A stretch of DNA of 64,000 nucleotides from an uncultured Pelagibacteraceae bacterium (GTDB taxonomy: Bacteria > Pseudomonadota > Alphaproteobacteria > Pelagibacterales > Pelagibacteraceae), in contig CACOXX010000001.1 of assembly GCA_902631265.1 (NCBI GenBank), forward strand, positions 1 through 64,000, read 5' to 3'. Positions 44,064 to 56,115 of this stretch are shown piece after piece. Position 1 is the first letter of the stretch. Every line of letters begins with the position of its first letter. The notes under the pieces are model-generated. The model was not told the origin of the DNA and ran no database searches. It worked only from the letters and a program-made list of their open reading frames with translations. The position numbers were made by a program, and so were the translations under genes.

Positions 44064-45553
44064 TGATTTTGTAAGTTATAGCTATTTAGTTTATCATTAT
44101 ATTCGTTTAAAAAGTTCTCGACTGATACAGAATATGTATTTGAAAATGGATCAGGATAGAAGCCAAAAAAGATTATACTTAATGCTAATAACGTAAGAAT
44201 AGATAACTCAACTTTGTTTAAATCAATTATTTTTAATAATTTTTGATTTGTTAGTTCTCCAAATACAATTCTTTTGTAAAGCCACAACATATATGCTGCG
44301 CCTAAAATTACACCCAAACTTGCTATTGTTGCCACTAAGAAACTTTTTTTAAATGTTCCCATTAAAATCAAAAATTCACCAATAAAACCAGTTGTTCCTG
44401 GTAAACCCAAAGACCCTAAAGTAAATACCATTAATAAAATAGAATATTTTGGCATTACATTTACCAAACCCCCATAATCATTGATACGTCTCGAATGAGT
44501 TCTGTCATAAACAACACCTACTGAGAAAAAGAGTGCAGCAGATACAATGCCATGACTAATCATTTGAAATATTCCTCCTTCAACACCTTGTTGAGTGAAA
44601 GTAAACAAACCTAATGTTACAAAACCCATGTGAGCTACAGATGAGTACGCAATTAATTTTTTCATGTCGTCCTGCATTAAGGCAACTAACGAAGTATAAA
44701 TAATTGCAATTAAACTAATAACAAAAATAAATGGAACAAAATATTCTGACGCAACAGGAAATAGTCCAATTGAAAATCTTATAAATCCATATCCTGCCAT
44801 TTTAAGTAAGATAGCTGCTAATAAAACTGAACCTGCGGTTGGTGCTTCAACATGGGCGTCGGGCAGCCATGTATGCACTGGCCACATTGGTGTTTTTACT
44901 GCAAAAGATGAAAAGAATGCTAACCAAAGTAAGTTTTGGTATTTTGGATCAATGCCCAACTTATAAAGTTCTTCTACATCGGTCGTGCCTGCTATCCAAT
45001 AAATAGATATTACCGCTATTAACATTAAAACTGAGCCAAGAAGAGTAAATAAAAAAAACTTGAATGCAGAATACACGCGTCTTTCTCCACCCCAAATACC
45101 AATGATTAAAAACATTGGTATTAAACCTCCTTCAAAAAATAAGTAGAAAATTACCAAATCTAAAGAGCAAAAAACTCCAATCATTAAAGTTTCCATTAAT
45201 AAGATTGCTATTAAAAACTCTTTAAGTCTATTCTTTATAGATGAGTTAACTGACAAAATACAAAGTGGGGTTATGAAAGTAGTTAAAATGATAAATAATA
45301 TTGAGATTCCATCTACTCCGACTTTGTAATTGATAAAATCTTTTATCCAGACTCTACTTTCTACAAACTGAAATTCATAACTAGATTGATCAAAAATTAA
45401 CCATAAGTAAATAGATATTAAAAAATTAATGATTGATACAAATAAAGAAACATACTTGATGCCGGTAATATTTTTTGAATTAATGAAAAAAAGAAATAGT
45501 GCGCCAATTGACGGCAAAAGGATTAGTGAAGAAATAATTGGAAAATTCATCAT
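44060..45553 (-). CDS. nuoM: NADH-quinone oxidoreductase subunit M
   Basis: NuoM is the middle antiporter-like proton pump of complex I. The 497-residue protein shows the essential glutamate helix FYLFFEGGLIPMFL, KTPMWPVHTWLPDAHVEAPT at the half-channel, and DMKKLIAYSSVAHMGF. Fourteen membrane helices are expected and the hydrophobic pattern agrees. It overlaps nuoL and nuoN by 4 bases each. Confidence 0.97.
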   Translation of the reverse strand: MMNFPIISSLILLPSIGALFLFFINSKNITGIKYVSLFVSIINFLISIYLWLIFDQSSYEFQFVESRVWIKDFINYKVGVDGISILFIILTTFITPLCILSVNSSIKNRLKEFLIAILLMETLMIGVFCSLDLVIFYLFFEGGLIPMFLIIGIWGGERRVYSAFKFFLFTLLGSVLMLIAVISIYWIAGTTDVEELYKLGIDPKYQNLLWLAFFSSFAVKTPMWPVHTWLPDAHVEAPTAGSVLLAAILLKMAGYGFIRFSIGLFPVASEYFVPFIFVISLIAIIYTSLVALMQDDMKKLIAYSSVAHMGFVTLGLFTFTQQGVEGGIFQMISHGIVSAALFFSVGVVYDRTHSRRINDYGGLVNVMPKYSILLMVFTLGSLGLPGTTGFIGEFLILMGTFKKSFLVATIASLGVILGAAYMLWLYKRIVFGELTNQKLLKIIDLNKVELSILTLLALSIIFFGFYPDPFSNTYSVSVENFLNEYNDKLNSYNLQNQ

Positions 45554-47463
45554 TTGATAATCAAATAAGTCAGTATTAAAGAAAATCCAATCAACATTAT
45601 AAATGCATATTGATAAATAAAACCATTCTGAAATTTTACTGCTTTTATCGATAAGCCTTTTATAAGATTTGAAATACCATCTGGTCCAAATCTATCTATT
45701 GTTAAACCATCAATCTTTTTCCAAAAAAATAGACCTAATTTTTTACAAGGTTCTACAAAAATATAAGAATAAAGCTCATCAAAATACCATTTCTTTTTTA
45801 AAAAATTTATTAATGGATAATTAGTTTTTGTAAAATTTTCTAATACACTTTTGTCCTTCAAAAATAGGTAGTAAGAAATCGGTATGCTTAAAGTTACTAT
45901 AGTTGGGGTCAATAAAATAAACCACAGTGGAGGATGATCTTCACTCAATGGCTCTAAAAATTTAATAGACTCTCCCCAAAAATTAACACTACTTTGATTA
46001 CCTATTAATAGCTCTTTAAAAAAGAAACCTGCAAAAATTGAGCCTAAACCAAGAATTATAAGTGGCAAAACCATTACCGCTGGTGACTCGTGAACTTTTT
46101 CGTATTTGACTTCTTCATTGTTATAATTTCCATGAAAAGTTTTAAAAAATAATCTCCAAGAGTAAATTGCTGTTAACATAGCCGTAACAATTCCAATACC
46201 AGCAGCATACATACCTGTTACATTTCCCTTTAAATAAGCAAATTCAATAATTGCATCTTTAGAATAAAAACCAGATAAAAAAGGGAAGCCAGTTAAAGCT
46301 AATGTGCCCACCAGCATTAGGGCGTAAGTGTAAGGGATCTTTTTGTAAACCCCGCCCATTTTTTCGATATTCTGTTCGTCTTTAAAAGAGTGTATTACAG
46401 AACCAGCTCCTAAAAAAAGTAAAGCCTTAAAAAAAGCATGAGTAAATAGATGAAACATTGCAACGTTATATGCGCCTACACCAGTTGCAAAAAACATATA
46501 TCCAAGCTGGCTACATGTTGAATAAGCAATTATCTTTTTTATATCGGTTTGGACTAATGCAATTGTAGCAGCAAAAAAAGCTGTACTCATTCCAATAACA
46601 GTAATTATATTGAGTGCTAATTCTGAATATTCATAAATAGGGGAACATCTTACAACTAGAAAAACACCTGCAGTAACCATTGTTGCAGCGTGGATTAATG
46701 CAGATACAGGTGTTGGCCCTTCCATTGCATCGGGTAACCAAGTATGTAAAAAAATCTGGGCTGATTTTCCCATTGCACCTATAAATAACAATATACAAAT
46801 TAAATCTATTGATTTAAATTCAAAACCAAGAAAATTTATATTTTTTGCATTCAAAGTTTGAATTTGATTGAATACCTCATTGTAATTAACTGTTCCAAAA
46901 TAATAAAAAATTAAAAAAATACCAAGAGCAAAACCAAAATCTCCAACTCTATTTACTACGAAAGCTTTAATAGCGGCCGCATTTGCGGCTTTTTTTTTAA
47001 ACCAAAAACCAATTAAAAAATACGAACAAAGACCTACTCCTTCCCATCCAAAGAATAATTGTAAAAAATTGTCTGAAGTAACCAGCACTAACATTGCAAA
47101 TGTAAATAAAGATAAATAAGACATGAACCTTGGTTTGTGAGGATCGTGAGACATATAACCAATTGAGTAGATATGAACCAACGCTGAAACAAGCGTAACC
47201 ACAACCATCATGAGTGAGGATAATGCATCTACTTTTATGGACCAATTTACATTTAAAGTGCCTGAGTTTATCCAACTAGAGATTAATAAATTATTTGAGT
47301 ATCCATAATTTAATACTTTAAAAAAAACTATTATTGAAAGGATAGAAGAAATACTTACAAAAAGACTTGTCATAAATTGAGAATATTTTTGGTCAAATTT
47401 ATTTCCAAAAAAACCAGCAATAAATGCACCTAGCAATGGTAAAAAAATTATGAGATATTCCAT
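45550..47463 (-). CDS. nuoL: NADH-quinone oxidoreductase subunit L
   Basis: NuoL is the distal proton pump of complex I and carries the long lateral helix. The 637-residue protein has LQLFFGWEGVGLCSYFLIG, HTWLPDAMEGPTPVSALIHA and DIKKIIAYSTCSQLGYM, plus the C-terminal amphipathic helix region and a final membrane anchor (IYQYAFIMLIGFSLILTYL). Length matches the family. It begins one base after nuoK and overlaps nuoM by 4 bases. Confidence 0.97.
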   Translation of the reverse strand: MEYLIIFLPLLGAFIAGFFGNKFDQKYSQFMTSLFVSISSILSIIVFFKVLNYGYSNNLLISSWINSGTLNVNWSIKVDALSSLMMVVVTLVSALVHIYSIGYMSHDPHKPRFMSYLSLFTFAMLVLVTSDNFLQLFFGWEGVGLCSYFLIGFWFKKKAANAAAIKAFVVNRVGDFGFALGIFLIFYYFGTVNYNEVFNQIQTLNAKNINFLGFEFKSIDLICILLFIGAMGKSAQIFLHTWLPDAMEGPTPVSALIHAATMVTAGVFLVVRCSPIYEYSELALNIITVIGMSTAFFAATIALVQTDIKKIIAYSTCSQLGYMFFATGVGAYNVAMFHLFTHAFFKALLFLGAGSVIHSFKDEQNIEKMGGVYKKIPYTYALMLVGTLALTGFPFLSGFYSKDAIIEFAYLKGNVTGMYAAGIGIVTAMLTAIYSWRLFFKTFHGNYNNEEVKYEKVHESPAVMVLPLIILGLGSIFAGFFFKELLIGNQSSVNFWGESIKFLEPLSEDHPPLWFILLTPTIVTLSIPISYYLFLKDKSVLENFTKTNYPLINFLKKKWYFDELYSYIFVEPCKKLGLFFWKKIDGLTIDRFGPDGISNLIKGLSIKAVKFQNGFIYQYAFIMLIGFSLILTYLIIK

Positions 47464-47464
47464 A

Positions 47465-47776
47465 TTAACCCTTTAGATTTTCAATTTCTTCTACTCTTAT
47501 TGTTCCTGCGTTACGATAATAGACTACGATTATTGCCAAACCGATAGCTGCCTCTGCTGCTGCAACAGTCAAAATAAATAAAGTAAATATCTGGCCAGAT
47601 AAGTCTTGAAGAAATATTGAGAAAGATACTAGATTAATATTTACTGCTAGTAATATTAATTCTATACTCATTAAAATAACAATTACATTTTTTCTATTTA
47701 AAAATATCCCAATTACACCAATAGTAAAAATGATTGCCCCTAATGTAAGATAATGTCCAAGAGAAACTTCAAACAT
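47465..47776 (-). CDS. nuoK: NADH-quinone oxidoreductase subunit K
   Basis: NuoK is a small membrane subunit of complex I with three helices and two buried glutamates in the proton path. The 103-residue protein shows the glutamates in [15 protein letters not shown] and [15 protein letters not shown], both conserved. It overlaps nuoJ by 8 bases and precedes nuoL by one base. Confidence 0.97.
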   Translation of the reverse strand: MFEVSLGHYLTLGAIIFTIGVIGIFLNRKNVIVILMSIELILLAVNINLVSFSIFLQDLSGQIFTLFILTVAAAEAAIGLAIIVVYYRNAGTIRVEEIENLKG

Positions 47777-48401
47777 CTATTTTAACTCCCTCATTTGATT
47801 TAACTTCTACTAACTCAACACCTTGATTTTTTTCTCTAGATATTTGGCTAAAATAATTTTGTCTTTTAACTCCTTCTCTTTTTCTAAATGTGAGAACGAT
47901 TGCTCCAATCATGGCTACGAGTAATATCATCCCTGAAATTTGAAATAGATGAATATATTCTGTATATAAAACACTCCCAATGGTATGAGTATTTGTAGGA
48001 TTAGAAATCAGATTATCAGAAAAGTTTTCGATAATGTCAGGTTTGTACTTCCATCCTCCAATTACAATAATCAATTCAAAAAAAATTATCAAACTTACAA
48101 TTAATCCTATAGGTATGTGAGTACTTGTATCACTTGATTTAAACCATTGATTTTTTTGCTGAGCAACGTTCAGCATCATTACAACAAATAGAAATAAAAC
48201 TGCAACAGCCCCAACATAAACAATTAACATTATCATTCCTAAAAATTCCGCACCTATCATAATAAAAAGGCACGATATCGATATAAAATCCAATATTAAA
48301 AAAAAAACAGAATGAACTGTATTCTTAGACACAGTTACCATTATTGCAGAAATTATTGCAACAAATGAAAAAAAATAAAAAAATATAGCGTGTGCTAACA
48401 T
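47769..48401 (-). CDS. nuoJ: NADH-quinone oxidoreductase subunit J
   Basis: NuoJ is a five-helix membrane subunit of complex I that undergoes the pi-bulge transition linked to quinone reduction. The 210-residue protein has [13 protein letters not shown] and the conserved [20 protein letters not shown]. The C-terminal tail after about residue 175 is charged and cytoplasmic. It lies 6 bases after nuoI and overlaps nuoK by 8. Confidence 0.96.
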   Translation of the reverse strand: MLAHAIFFYFFSFVAIISAIMVTVSKNTVHSVFFLILDFISISCLFIMIGAEFLGMIMLIVYVGAVAVLFLFVVMMLNVAQQKNQWFKSSDTSTHIPIGLIVSLIIFFELIIVIGGWKYKPDIIENFSDNLISNPTNTHTIGSVLYTEYIHLFQISGMILLVAMIGAIVLTFRKREGVKRQNYFSQISREKNQGVELVEVKSNEGVKIDV

Positions 48402-48407
48402 TTGCTA

Positions 48408-48893
48408 TTATCTATAAGGGTTATCAGCTTTTATATTTGCAGCTAAAACATTCTCCCATCTGTCTCCATTTTCTAAAAGCTTTTCTTTGTTGTAATAAAG
48501 CTCTTCCCTAGTATGTGTTGCAAATTCAAAGTTAGGACCTTGCACTATAGCATCAACCGGACACGACTCTTCACACAAACCACAATAGATACATTTTAGC
48601 ATATCAATATCGTATCTAGTTGTTTTTCTACTTCCGTCTTCTCTTGCTGTAGACTCTATTGTTATTGCCTGAGCTGGACAAACAGCTTCACAAAGTTTAC
48701 ATGCTATACATCTTTCCTCGCCGTTTGGGTATCTTCTTAAGGCGTGCTCTCCCCTATATCGTGGTGAAATCTTGCCTTTTTCAAAAGGATAATTAAGCGT
48801 TTTTTTTGGTTTAAATGACTCCTTTAAAGCTATCAACAAACCTGTCAAAAAATCTATTAAAAATACTGTTTTAAATATTCGAATTATATTCAT
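48408..48893 (-). CDS. nuoI: NADH-quinone oxidoreductase subunit I
   Basis: NuoI carries two [4Fe-4S] clusters (N6a and N6b) that lead electrons towards NuoB. The 161-residue protein has both ferredoxin motifs intact, [16 protein letters not shown] and [16 protein letters not shown], preceded by [16 protein letters not shown]. An N-terminal amphipathic helix anchors it to the membrane arm. It follows nuoH by 3 bases. Confidence 0.97.
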   Translation of the reverse strand: MNIIRIFKTVFLIDFLTGLLIALKESFKPKKTLNYPFEKGKISPRYRGEHALRRYPNGEERCIACKLCEAVCPAQAITIESTAREDGSRKTTRYDIDMLKCIYCGLCEESCPVDAIVQGPNFEFATHTREELYYNKEKLLENGDRWENVLAANIKADNPYR

Positions 48894-48896
48894 AGT

Positions 48897-49895
48897 TTAA
48901 TATACAGGTAATAAGTCAAAATATAATAAATAACCAGAAGTTAATACCACCCAAATTAACGAGAAAGGTAGAAAAACCTTCCATCCAAGCCTCATAAGTT
49001 GGTCATATCGATATCTTGGCACAATAGCTTTAATTAGTGCAAACAAAACAAACAAAAATAAAATTTTTAATATTAGCCATACTGGTGGAGGTACCATTTC
49101 AAACAATGGGGTATCCATTGGTGCTAACCAACCTCCCAGAAAAAGAATTGACCCAAGTGCACACATAAGCAAAATATTTGCATATTCACCCAACCAAAAC
49201 ATTGCATACATCATACCGCTATATTCTGTTTGATAACCCGCAACTAATTCAGCCTCTGCTTCAGGTAAATCAAATGGTGGTCTATTTGTCTCTGCAAGCG
49301 ATGAAATAAAGAAAATTACAAACATTGGGAATAAAGGAATTACAAACCAAATTTTCTCTTGAGCTAAAACTATATCACTTAAGTTTAACGAACCAACGCA
49401 CAATAAAACATTGATGATTATCACTCCAATAGAAACTTCATAAGAGACCATTTGTGCAGCAGATCTTATTGAGCCTAAAAATGGATACTTTGAATTTGAG
49501 GCCCAGCCGCCCATTATTATTCCATAAACACCCAAAGAAGAAATTGCAAATATGTAAAGGATACCAACATTAATGTCAGCCAAAACATAATCTTCACTAA
49601 AAGGAATTACTGCCCATGCAATAAGAGCTAAAGTCATTGTAACTATTGGGGCTAAAATAAAAATGACTTTATTCGAACTTGCGGGTATTATAATTTCCTT
49701 AAAGATATATTTAAGCGCATCTGCCAAAGTTTGAAATAAGCCGAAAGGACCTACTACATTTGGCCCTCTTCTTTTTTGAACAAAAGCCCAAATTCTTCTA
49801 TCAAGCCACACAATCATTGCTACTGATACAAGAACAGGAATTAAAACATAAAGTATTTTGTAGATTTCAGAAAATAATAAATTTATGTATTCCAT
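48897..49895 (-). CDS. nuoH: NADH-quinone oxidoreductase subunit H
   Basis: NuoH forms the quinone-binding interface between the two arms of complex I. The 332-residue protein has eight hydrophobic helices, the loop [19 protein letters not shown] at about 38-56, and the acidic loop [19 protein letters not shown] followed by YQTEYSG, both signature blocks. It abuts nuoG without a gap (the nuoH ATG is at 49895 and the nuoG stop at 49896-49898). Confidence 0.97.
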   Translation of the reverse strand: MEYINLLFSEIYKILYVLIPVLVSVAMIVWLDRRIWAFVQKRRGPNVVGPFGLFQTLADALKYIFKEIIIPASSNKVIFILAPIVTMTLALIAWAVIPFSEDYVLADINVGILYIFAISSLGVYGIIMGGWASNSKYPFLGSIRSAAQMVSYEVSIGVIIINVLLCVGSLNLSDIVLAQEKIWFVIPLFPMFVIFFISSLAETNRPPFDLPEAEAELVAGYQTEYSGMMYAMFWLGEYANILLMCALGSILFLGGWLAPMDTPLFEMVPPPVWLILKILFLFVLFALIKAIVPRYRYDQLMRLGWKVFLPFSLIWVVLTSGYLLYFDLLPVY

Positions 49896-51908
49896 TTAAC
49901 CATCAGTTCCAGTTTTCAAAGAAACAAGTTTTAAATTTCTGCATTCTGCCATTGTCTTTGAAGATCTTGCTATAACGTTAGTGAAATAATAATCAATTTT
50001 ATCGACGAAAATTTCTTCGTTTGTAAAATCATTTTTTTCTATTTCAGCGGTTTTTTTTGTTTTTTGATTGAGATAATTTAAAAGGTTATCTATAAGTTCT
50101 TGTTTATTTGTATAAAGACTTTTGCCCTTAAGTTTCTTTGATAATTCATTAACAATTTCCCAATCTTCCTTTGCTTCACCAGGTGGATAGGAAGCCTTAA
50201 AAGCTAATTGTAAGTTACCCTCAAGATTAGTGAAATATCCATCTTGTTCTGTATATGCCGCGCTAGGCAATATTAGATCTGCCATTTCAGCTCCCCTGTC
50301 ACCATGAGTTCCTATATAAACAATAAATTCATTTTTCTTTTTGATATTCAAATTATCCTGACCAAATAAGAAGACTAATTCAAATTGATTTGATAACACA
50401 TTATCTATAGTTTCATTGTCTAAAATATCCAAATCATATGCACCAACAGTTGATGCATTATTAGAAAGGACGTTTAAAGCATTCCAATCATCGTTTATTT
50501 TATTATTTTCTGATAAAAATTTTTTCATTCCCTCAAATAAGTACTCTGAGGAGTTAAGTTTAAGAGCTGATTGTCCAAAAATAACAATAGGATTTTTTGC
50601 AGAAATTATTTTTTTTGAGATTTCGTGTTCATTTAAAATTATTTTTTTTAACTCATCAGTGTTGCTTGATATTACTTTATATGGATATGTTAAATCCCCA
50701 ACATCATTCAAAGAATAAATTTCCATATTATTCTTTAAATAACTTTTTCGTATTCTTGAATTCAAAATTGTTGCTTCATGACGTGGATTAGTCCCAACCA
50801 AAAGAATAAAATCTGATTTCTCTATATTTGAAATTTGGGTATTAAAAATATAATTGGTTCGTGAACTATTATTTACATAAGTTTTTACAGGTCTTGAGTC
50901 CAAGTTTTTACAGTTCAAAATTTTATTAAAAAACTCTTTAACAGAAAATAGAGTTTCCATATTCGTAAGATCACCAGTTATACATCCAATTTTATCAGAA
51001 TTTGTGCTTTTAATTTTATCAGTTAAGATCCCATAAGCATCCTCCCATGAAATTTTTTTAAATCCATCATTAGATCTTGTATAAGGAGTATCAAGTCTTT
51101 GATATTTTAAGCCATCGCATGCATAACGAGTTTTATCTGATATCCACTCCTCATTAATGCTTTCATTAATTTTTGGAAGTATACGCTTCACTTCCCAACC
51201 ATATGTATCAATTCTTATATTTGAACCAACTGCATCCATAACATCGATCGACTCTGTTTTTTTTAATTCCCATGGTCTAGCTTCAAAAACATATGGCTTC
51301 GATGTTAATGCGCCAACTGGACACAAATCAATGACATTGCCTGATAGCTCTGACTCCATAGATTTTTCTAAATATGTAGTTATTTGAGTATCTTCGCCTC
51401 TACCAATTGCTCCAATTTCAGAAACACCAGCAACTTCAGTTGCAAATCTTATACACCTTGTACAGTGAATGCATCTAGTCATTTGAGTTTTGATAAGAGG
51501 ACCCATATATTTTTCAGGAACAAATCTTTTATTTTCTTTAAATCTTGATTTATCAATTCCATAAAACATTGATTGATCTTGTAAATCGCATTCACCTCCT
51601 TGATCACAAACTGGACAATCGAGTGGGTGGTTTGCTAATAAAAATTCCATAACGCCTTTTCTTGCTTTTTCAACAAACTCAGTATTTGTTTTAATATTCA
51701 TTCCATCCGCTACAGGCATTGCACAAGATGCAACCGGTTTTGGGGATTTTTCAATCTCAACTAGGCACATTCTACAGTTTCCTGCAATTGAAAGTTTTTC
51801 ATGATAACAAAATCTTGGTATTTCAGCTCCAGCTTGTTCACATGCCTGCAAAACTGTTAAGCCATCTTCTACTTCTAATTCGTTATTATTAACTTTTATT
51901 TTGGGCAT
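49896..51908 (-). CDS. nuoG: NADH-quinone oxidoreductase subunit G
   Basis: NuoG is the large iron-sulfur subunit of the NADH module. The 670-residue protein starts with a [2Fe-2S] domain ([15 protein letters not shown]), then the His/Cys-ligated [4Fe-4S] motif [18 protein letters not shown], two further cysteines groups in [12 protein letters not shown], and a molybdopterin-oxidoreductase-like domain from about 215 onward that no longer binds a cofactor. Size fits the short alphaproteobacterial and mitochondrial type rather than the 900-residue enterobacterial one. It overlaps nuoF by 20 bases. Confidence 0.97.
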   Translation of the reverse strand: MPKIKVNNNELEVEDGLTVLQACEQAGAEIPRFCYHEKLSIAGNCRMCLVEIEKSPKPVASCAMPVADGMNIKTNTEFVEKARKGVMEFLLANHPLDCPVCDQGGECDLQDQSMFYGIDKSRFKENKRFVPEKYMGPLIKTQMTRCIHCTRCIRFATEVAGVSEIGAIGRGEDTQITTYLEKSMESELSGNVIDLCPVGALTSKPYVFEARPWELKKTESIDVMDAVGSNIRIDTYGWEVKRILPKINESINEEWISDKTRYACDGLKYQRLDTPYTRSNDGFKKISWEDAYGILTDKIKSTNSDKIGCITGDLTNMETLFSVKEFFNKILNCKNLDSRPVKTYVNNSSRTNYIFNTQISNIEKSDFILLVGTNPRHEATILNSRIRKSYLKNNMEIYSLNDVGDLTYPYKVISSNTDELKKIILNEHEISKKIISAKNPIVIFGQSALKLNSSEYLFEGMKKFLSENNKINDDWNALNVLSNNASTVGAYDLDILDNETIDNVLSNQFELVFLFGQDNLNIKKKNEFIVYIGTHGDRGAEMADLILPSAAYTEQDGYFTNLEGNLQLAFKASYPPGEAKEDWEIVNELSKKLKGKSLYTNKQELIDNLLNYLNQKTKKTAEIEKNDFTNEEIFVDKIDYYFTNVIARSSKTMAECRNLKLVSLKTGTDG

Positions 51909-53232
51909 TATCTTTTTCTAATAAGTGTTGATCTACTAGGTATGGGATATCTTTATTTGACTTAATTAATGGATCAAAATTATTTCTTTTTATAATCTCT
52001 TTTTTGAAATTTCTTAAAAGACCTTGAACTGGCCAAGCAGATCCTTCTCCAAAAGCACAAATGGTATGACCTTCAATCTGTTTTGTAACATCAAATAACA
52101 TTTCAACTTCCTCTCTCGATGCTTCTCCTTTAGCCATTCTTTCTAAAATTCTCCACATCCAACCTGAACCTTCTCTACAAGGAGTACATTGACCACAACT
52201 TTCATGTTTATAAAATCGCGCTATTCTTGCAAAACATTTAATAATATCTTGATCTTTATTAATTACGACTATTCCTGCGGTCCCTAACCCACTTTTATTT
52301 TCAACCAATGCGTCAAAATCCATAGTTATCTTTTCTGAAATTTCTTTATTTAACAAGGGCATTGAAGAACCACCTGGTATAACTGCTTGTAAATTTTCCC
52401 ATCCACCTACTACTCCACCTGCGTGGGTTTCAATTAAATCTTTCAAAGGAACTCCCATTTCCTCTTCAACATTACAAGGTTTGTTTACATTTCCAGAAAT
52501 ACAAAAAATTTTAGTTCCAGTATTTTTTGGTTTGCCTAATGATGCGAACCATTTAGAACCTTTTCTTAAAATTGTAGGAACAACCGAAACAGTTTCAACA
52601 TTATTAACTATAGTTGGACAACCATATAATCCAACTAGCGCAGGAAAAGGTGGTTTTAATCTTGGTTGACCTTTGTTACCCTCAATACTTTCAAGCAAAG
52701 CTGTTTCTTCGCCACAAATGTATGCTCCAGCCCCGTAATGAATGTAAATATCTAAATCCCAACCAGTTCCAGAAGCATTTTTACCAATTAAATTATCTTT
52801 ATAAGCCTCATCAATTGCTTTTTGCAATTCTATGCCCTCGTTATAATATTCACCCCTTAAGTAAATATAACATTTATGTGAATTAACTGCGTAAGCTGCA
52901 ATCAAACAACCTTCTAAAAGTTTGTGAGGCTCAAATCTTAGAATATCTCTATCTTTACAAGTGCCTGGTTCAGACTCATCTGCATTAATTACAAGGTAGT
53001 GAGGCCTCGACCCAACTTCTTTGGGTGCAAAAGACCATTTTAAACCTGTTGGGAAACCTGCGCCACCTCTCCCTCTTAATTCTGATTTTTTTATTTCATC
53101 AATAATCCAATCTCTCCCTTTTTCACATAAATCTTTAGTATTTGTCCAGTCACCTCTTTTTTTTGAAGAGATTAAGTCAGCTCCCAAATCATTATACAAG
53201 TTTTTAAATATTCTATCCTCGTCCTTAAGCAT
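51889..53232 (-). CDS. nuoF: NADH-quinone oxidoreductase subunit F
   Basis: NuoF binds NADH, FMN and the [4Fe-4S] cluster N3. The 447-residue protein has the nucleotide-binding [15 protein letters not shown] near residue 53, the FMN-binding [15 protein letters not shown], and the cluster motif [12 protein letters not shown], with the fourth cysteine in [13 protein letters not shown]. Complete and typical in length. It overlaps nuoE by 8 bases and nuoG by 20. Confidence 0.98.
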   Translation of the reverse strand: MLKDEDRIFKNLYNDLGADLISSKKRGDWTNTKDLCEKGRDWIIDEIKKSELRGRGGAGFPTGLKWSFAPKEVGSRPHYLVINADESEPGTCKDRDILRFEPHKLLEGCLIAAYAVNSHKCYIYLRGEYYNEGIELQKAIDEAYKDNLIGKNASGTGWDLDIYIHYGAGAYICGEETALLESIEGNKGQPRLKPPFPALVGLYGCPTIVNNVETVSVVPTILRKGSKWFASLGKPKNTGTKIFCISGNVNKPCNVEEEMGVPLKDLIETHAGGVVGGWENLQAVIPGGSSMPLLNKEISEKITMDFDALVENKSGLGTAGIVVINKDQDIIKCFARIARFYKHESCGQCTPCREGSGWMWRILERMAKGEASREEVEMLFDVTKQIEGHTICAFGEGSAWPVQGLLRNFKKEIIKRNNFDPLIKSNKDIPYLVDQHLLEKDNAQNKS

Positions 53233-53833
53233 TTTTTAAATCCAATAATGTTTTTCTGTTGTTTTCAGGTTCTGAGTTAATTCTTCCTCTATAAGATCCT
53301 GGTTTTGGTTTTTTACCCGTAAGCACTTCATCGATAATTTTTTCACTTTGTTTAATATCTAAATCTTCATAATAATCATTGTTAATTTGCATCATTGGAG
53401 CGTTAATACAGGCACCAAGACATTCTACCTCTGTCCAAGAACAATTACCATTCTCAGACAATACATTTTCTTTTTCAGATATTTTTTTTTTACATATATC
53501 TACAATCTTATATGCCCCTCTGATCATACAAGGAGTTGTAGTGCAAATTTGGACATGAAAATTTCCTACAGGTGAAAGATTATACATTGAGTAGAAAGTG
53601 GCTACTTCGTAGACTTTGATATAGGGCATATTTAAAAACTTTGCGATATATTTAATTGCTGATAAAGGTATCCAGTTATTGTGTTGCCTTTGAGCAATAT
53701 ACAATAAAGCCATCACAGCACTTTTTTCTTTTCCCTTCGGATAATTTAATAAGATTTTTTTTGCTGCTTCCAAACTTTGTTGACCAAATTCAAATTTTTC
53801 AGGTTGATCTTTTGAAATTTTTTTTAAACTCAT
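53225..53833 (-). CDS. nuoE: NADH-quinone oxidoreductase subunit E
   Basis: NuoE has a thioredoxin-like fold with the off-path [2Fe-2S] cluster N1a. The 202-residue protein shows the four ligands in [11 protein letters not shown] and [11 protein letters not shown]. The C-terminal 40 residues are charged and look flexible. It overlaps nuoD by 4 bases and nuoF by 8; many alphaproteobacteria carry extra small genes between nuoE and nuoF or nuoG, and none is present here. Confidence 0.96.
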   Translation of the reverse strand: MSLKKISKDQPEKFEFGQQSLEAAKKILLNYPKGKEKSAVMALLYIAQRQHNNWIPLSAIKYIAKFLNMPYIKVYEVATFYSMYNLSPVGNFHVQICTTTPCMIRGAYKIVDICKKKISEKENVLSENGNCSWTEVECLGACINAPMMQINNDYYEDLDIKQSEKIIDEVLTGKKPKPGSYRGRINSEPENNRKTLLDLKNA

Positions 53834-55005
53834 CTGTCAATTTCCCCGAACACGATGTCTAATGAACCTAATACAGCTGGTACATCAGCTAACATATGTC
53901 CTTTAATTAAATAATCCATTGCTTGAAGATGAGAGAATCCAGGTGCTCTAATTTTACATTTATATGGTTTACTAGAACCATCAGAAATTAAGTAAACACC
54001 AAATTCACCCTTGGGTGCTTCTACTGCAGTATAAATCTCATCTTTTTTTACTCTGTAGCCTTCTGTAAATAGTTTAAAATGATGAATTAATGCTTCCATC
54101 GACTCTTTTATTTCTTTTTTAGGTGGAGGAGTGATCTTGTTATCTTGAGATTTTACAGGTCCTTTTGGTAACTGTTCTAAACATTGTTTAATTATTTTTA
54201 CACTTTCCCTCATTTCCTCAACTCTACAAAGATATCTGTCATAACAATCTCCATTTTTTCCAATTGGCACTTTAAATGATAACTGTTCGTAACAATCGTA
54301 GGGTTGGGATTTTCTTAAATCCCAAGCAACACCTGAACCTCTCATCATTACACCTGAAAATGAATAATCTAATGCATCATCTTTTGAAACTATTCCAATA
54401 TCGACATTTCTTTGTTTAAAAATTCTGTTATCAGTAAGTAAAGTCTCTAAATCATCTATAATTTTTGGAAACTCATTACAAAATTTTAAAATATCAGCAT
54501 CTAGACCTCTTGGTAAGTCTTGGTGTACACCTCCTGGTCTAAAATAATTTGCATGTAATCTCGATCCTGAGACTCTCTCATAAAATTCCATAAGTTTTTC
54601 TCGCTCCTCGAAACCCCATAATGAAGGAGTTAAGGCGCCTACATCTAAAGCTTGGGTAGTAATGTTTAATATGTGGCTTAATATTCGACCAATCTCACAA
54701 AATATAACTCTAATGTATTGACCTCTAATTGGGACTTCGATATCTAAAATTTTTTCTATAGCTAAAGCAAAAGCATGCTCTTGATTCATTGGTGCCACGT
54801 AATCAAGTCTATCAAAATAAGGTATTGCTTGAGAATAGGTTTTATTCTCAATCAATTTTTCTGTACCTCTATGAAGCAAACCAATATGGGGGTCAGCTTT
54901 TTCTACAATCTCTCCATCTAACTCTAATATCAATCTTAAAACTCCATGCGCAGCCGGGTGTTGTGGTCCAAAGTTAAGATTAAGTGTCTTTGTTTGTTTA
55001 CTCAT
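53830..55005 (-). CDS. nuoD: NADH-quinone oxidoreductase subunit D
   Basis: NuoD is the 49-kDa subunit that forms the quinone site with NuoB and NuoH. From ATG 55005 it has 391 residues, beginning [20 protein letters not shown], the family start; [34 protein letters not shown] and the final VFGEIDR block confirm it. A longer frame back to 55062 would add 19 residues inside nuoC and is not needed; the ATG at 55005 overlaps the nuoC stop by 8 bases. Confidence 0.97.
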   Translation of the reverse strand: MSKQTKTLNLNFGPQHPAAHGVLRLILELDGEIVEKADPHIGLLHRGTEKLIENKTYSQAIPYFDRLDYVAPMNQEHAFALAIEKILDIEVPIRGQYIRVIFCEIGRILSHILNITTQALDVGALTPSLWGFEEREKLMEFYERVSGSRLHANYFRPGGVHQDLPRGLDADILKFCNEFPKIIDDLETLLTDNRIFKQRNVDIGIVSKDDALDYSFSGVMMRGSGVAWDLRKSQPYDCYEQLSFKVPIGKNGDCYDRYLCRVEEMRESVKIIKQCLEQLPKGPVKSQDNKITPPPKKEIKESMEALIHHFKLFTEGYRVKKDEIYTAVEAPKGEFGVYLISDGSSKPYKCKIRAPGFSHLQAMDYLIKGHMLADVPAVLGSLDIVFGEIDR

Positions 55006-55594
55006 TGTTTTTTTTAATTTCTTTAATGTATTCAGTTCCTTGCCATGGACTATTATAATCAAAATTTCTATAGTCCTGTTCTAGTTTTACTGGTTCATAA
55101 ATTACCTTTTTTTTCTCCTCGCTATATCTAACCTCTTTATGCCCAGTGATTGGAAAATCTTTTCTTAATGGATATCCTTCAAATTCATAGTCTGTCAAAA
55201 TTCTTCTGAGGTCTGGATGATCTTGAAAATCAATACCATACATGTCAAAAACTTCTCGTTCCATCCAATTTGCTGATGGAAAAATACCTGTGATTGAAAA
55301 AACTTTTTCATTTTCGTTTAACGGAAAATCAACAACTATTCTTTTGTTAAACTCATGGCTAAGCAACAAATAAATCATTCTAAATCTATTTTTTTTATTT
55401 GGGTAATCTACTGCAGTTATATCTATCAACTGCTTAAATTTCATATCAGGATTTGATTTTAAAAATAAAAGAACTTCTTTAAGATCATCTTTTTCTATAG
55501 AAACATTTAATGTTTCGTGTACAATTTTTGATGAACTCACTTTAGTATTAAGTTCTGAATTTATTTTTTTTTCTAAATCTGTAATATTTAACAT
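54998..55594 (-). CDS. nuoC: NADH-quinone oxidoreductase subunit C
   Basis: NuoC is the 30-kDa subunit of the peripheral arm. The 198-residue protein has [37 protein letters not shown] and [19 protein letters not shown], the last two being the family signature. It is separate from NuoD, unlike the fused NuoCD of enterobacteria. The start overlaps the nuoB stop by one base. Confidence 0.97.
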   Translation of the reverse strand: MLNITDLEKKINSELNTKVSSSKIVHETLNVSIEKDDLKEVLLFLKSNPDMKFKQLIDITAVDYPNKKNRFRMIYLLLSHEFNKRIVVDFPLNENEKVFSITGIFPSANWMEREVFDMYGIDFQDHPDLRRILTDYEFEGYPLRKDFPITGHKEVRYSEEKKKVIYEPVKLEQDYRNFDYNSPWQGTEYIKEIKKNNE

Positions 55595-56115
55595 TATCTG
55601 CTTATTGAACCTTGGTCTCTTATCTTTTTTTGTAATTGCATAATCCCGTATAATAAAGCCTCAGCTGAGGGAGGGCATCCTGGTACATAAACATCAACTG
55701 GGACAACTCTATCGCATCCTCTAACAACAGAATATGAATAATGATAGTAGCCACCACCATTTGCGCAGCTTCCCATAGATATCACATATCTTGGTTCAGG
55801 CATTTGATCATAAACTTTTCTTAACGCGGGAGCCATTTTATTAGTTAAAGTTCCAGCAACAATCATTACATCTGATTGTCTTGGTGAAGCTCTTGGTGCA
55901 GCTCCAAATCTCTCAAGGTCATATCTTGGCATAGATGTTTGCATCATTTCTACTGCACAACAGGCAAGTCCAAATGTCATCCAGTGCAACGAACCTGTTC
56001 TAGCCCAGTTTACCAAATTATCTAAAGAAGTTGTTATAAAACCTTTATCCGCAAAATCTTTTGCAAGTTGTTTAAATTCTTTTGGAATTTGATCTTCTTT
56101 CTCTTTTAAGTTCAT
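55594..56115 (-). CDS. nuoB: NADH-quinone oxidoreductase subunit B
   Basis: NuoB holds the terminal cluster N2 that reduces quinone. From ATG 56115 it has 173 residues and shows the tandem cysteines in [11 protein letters not shown], then [30 protein letters not shown] and [12 protein letters not shown] with the remaining ligands. A frame beginning at a GTG (56142) would add nine residues, but the ATG at 56115 overlaps the nuoA stop in an ATGA arrangement and matches the family start, so it is preferred. Confidence 0.97.
   Translation of the reverse strand: MNLKEKEDQIPKEFKQLAKDFADKGFITTSLDNLVNWARTGSLHWMTFGLACCAVEMMQTSMPRYDLERFGAAPRASPRQSDVMIVAGTLTNKMAPALRKVYDQMPEPRYVISMGSCANGGGYYHYSYSVVRGCDRVVPVDVYVPGCPPSAEALLYGIMQLQKKIRDQGSISR

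Noticed and set aside
55006-55062. N-terminal extension of nuoD
   Set aside because: It lies within nuoC and does not match the NuoD start; the ATG at 55005 overlaps the nuoC stop in the normal way.
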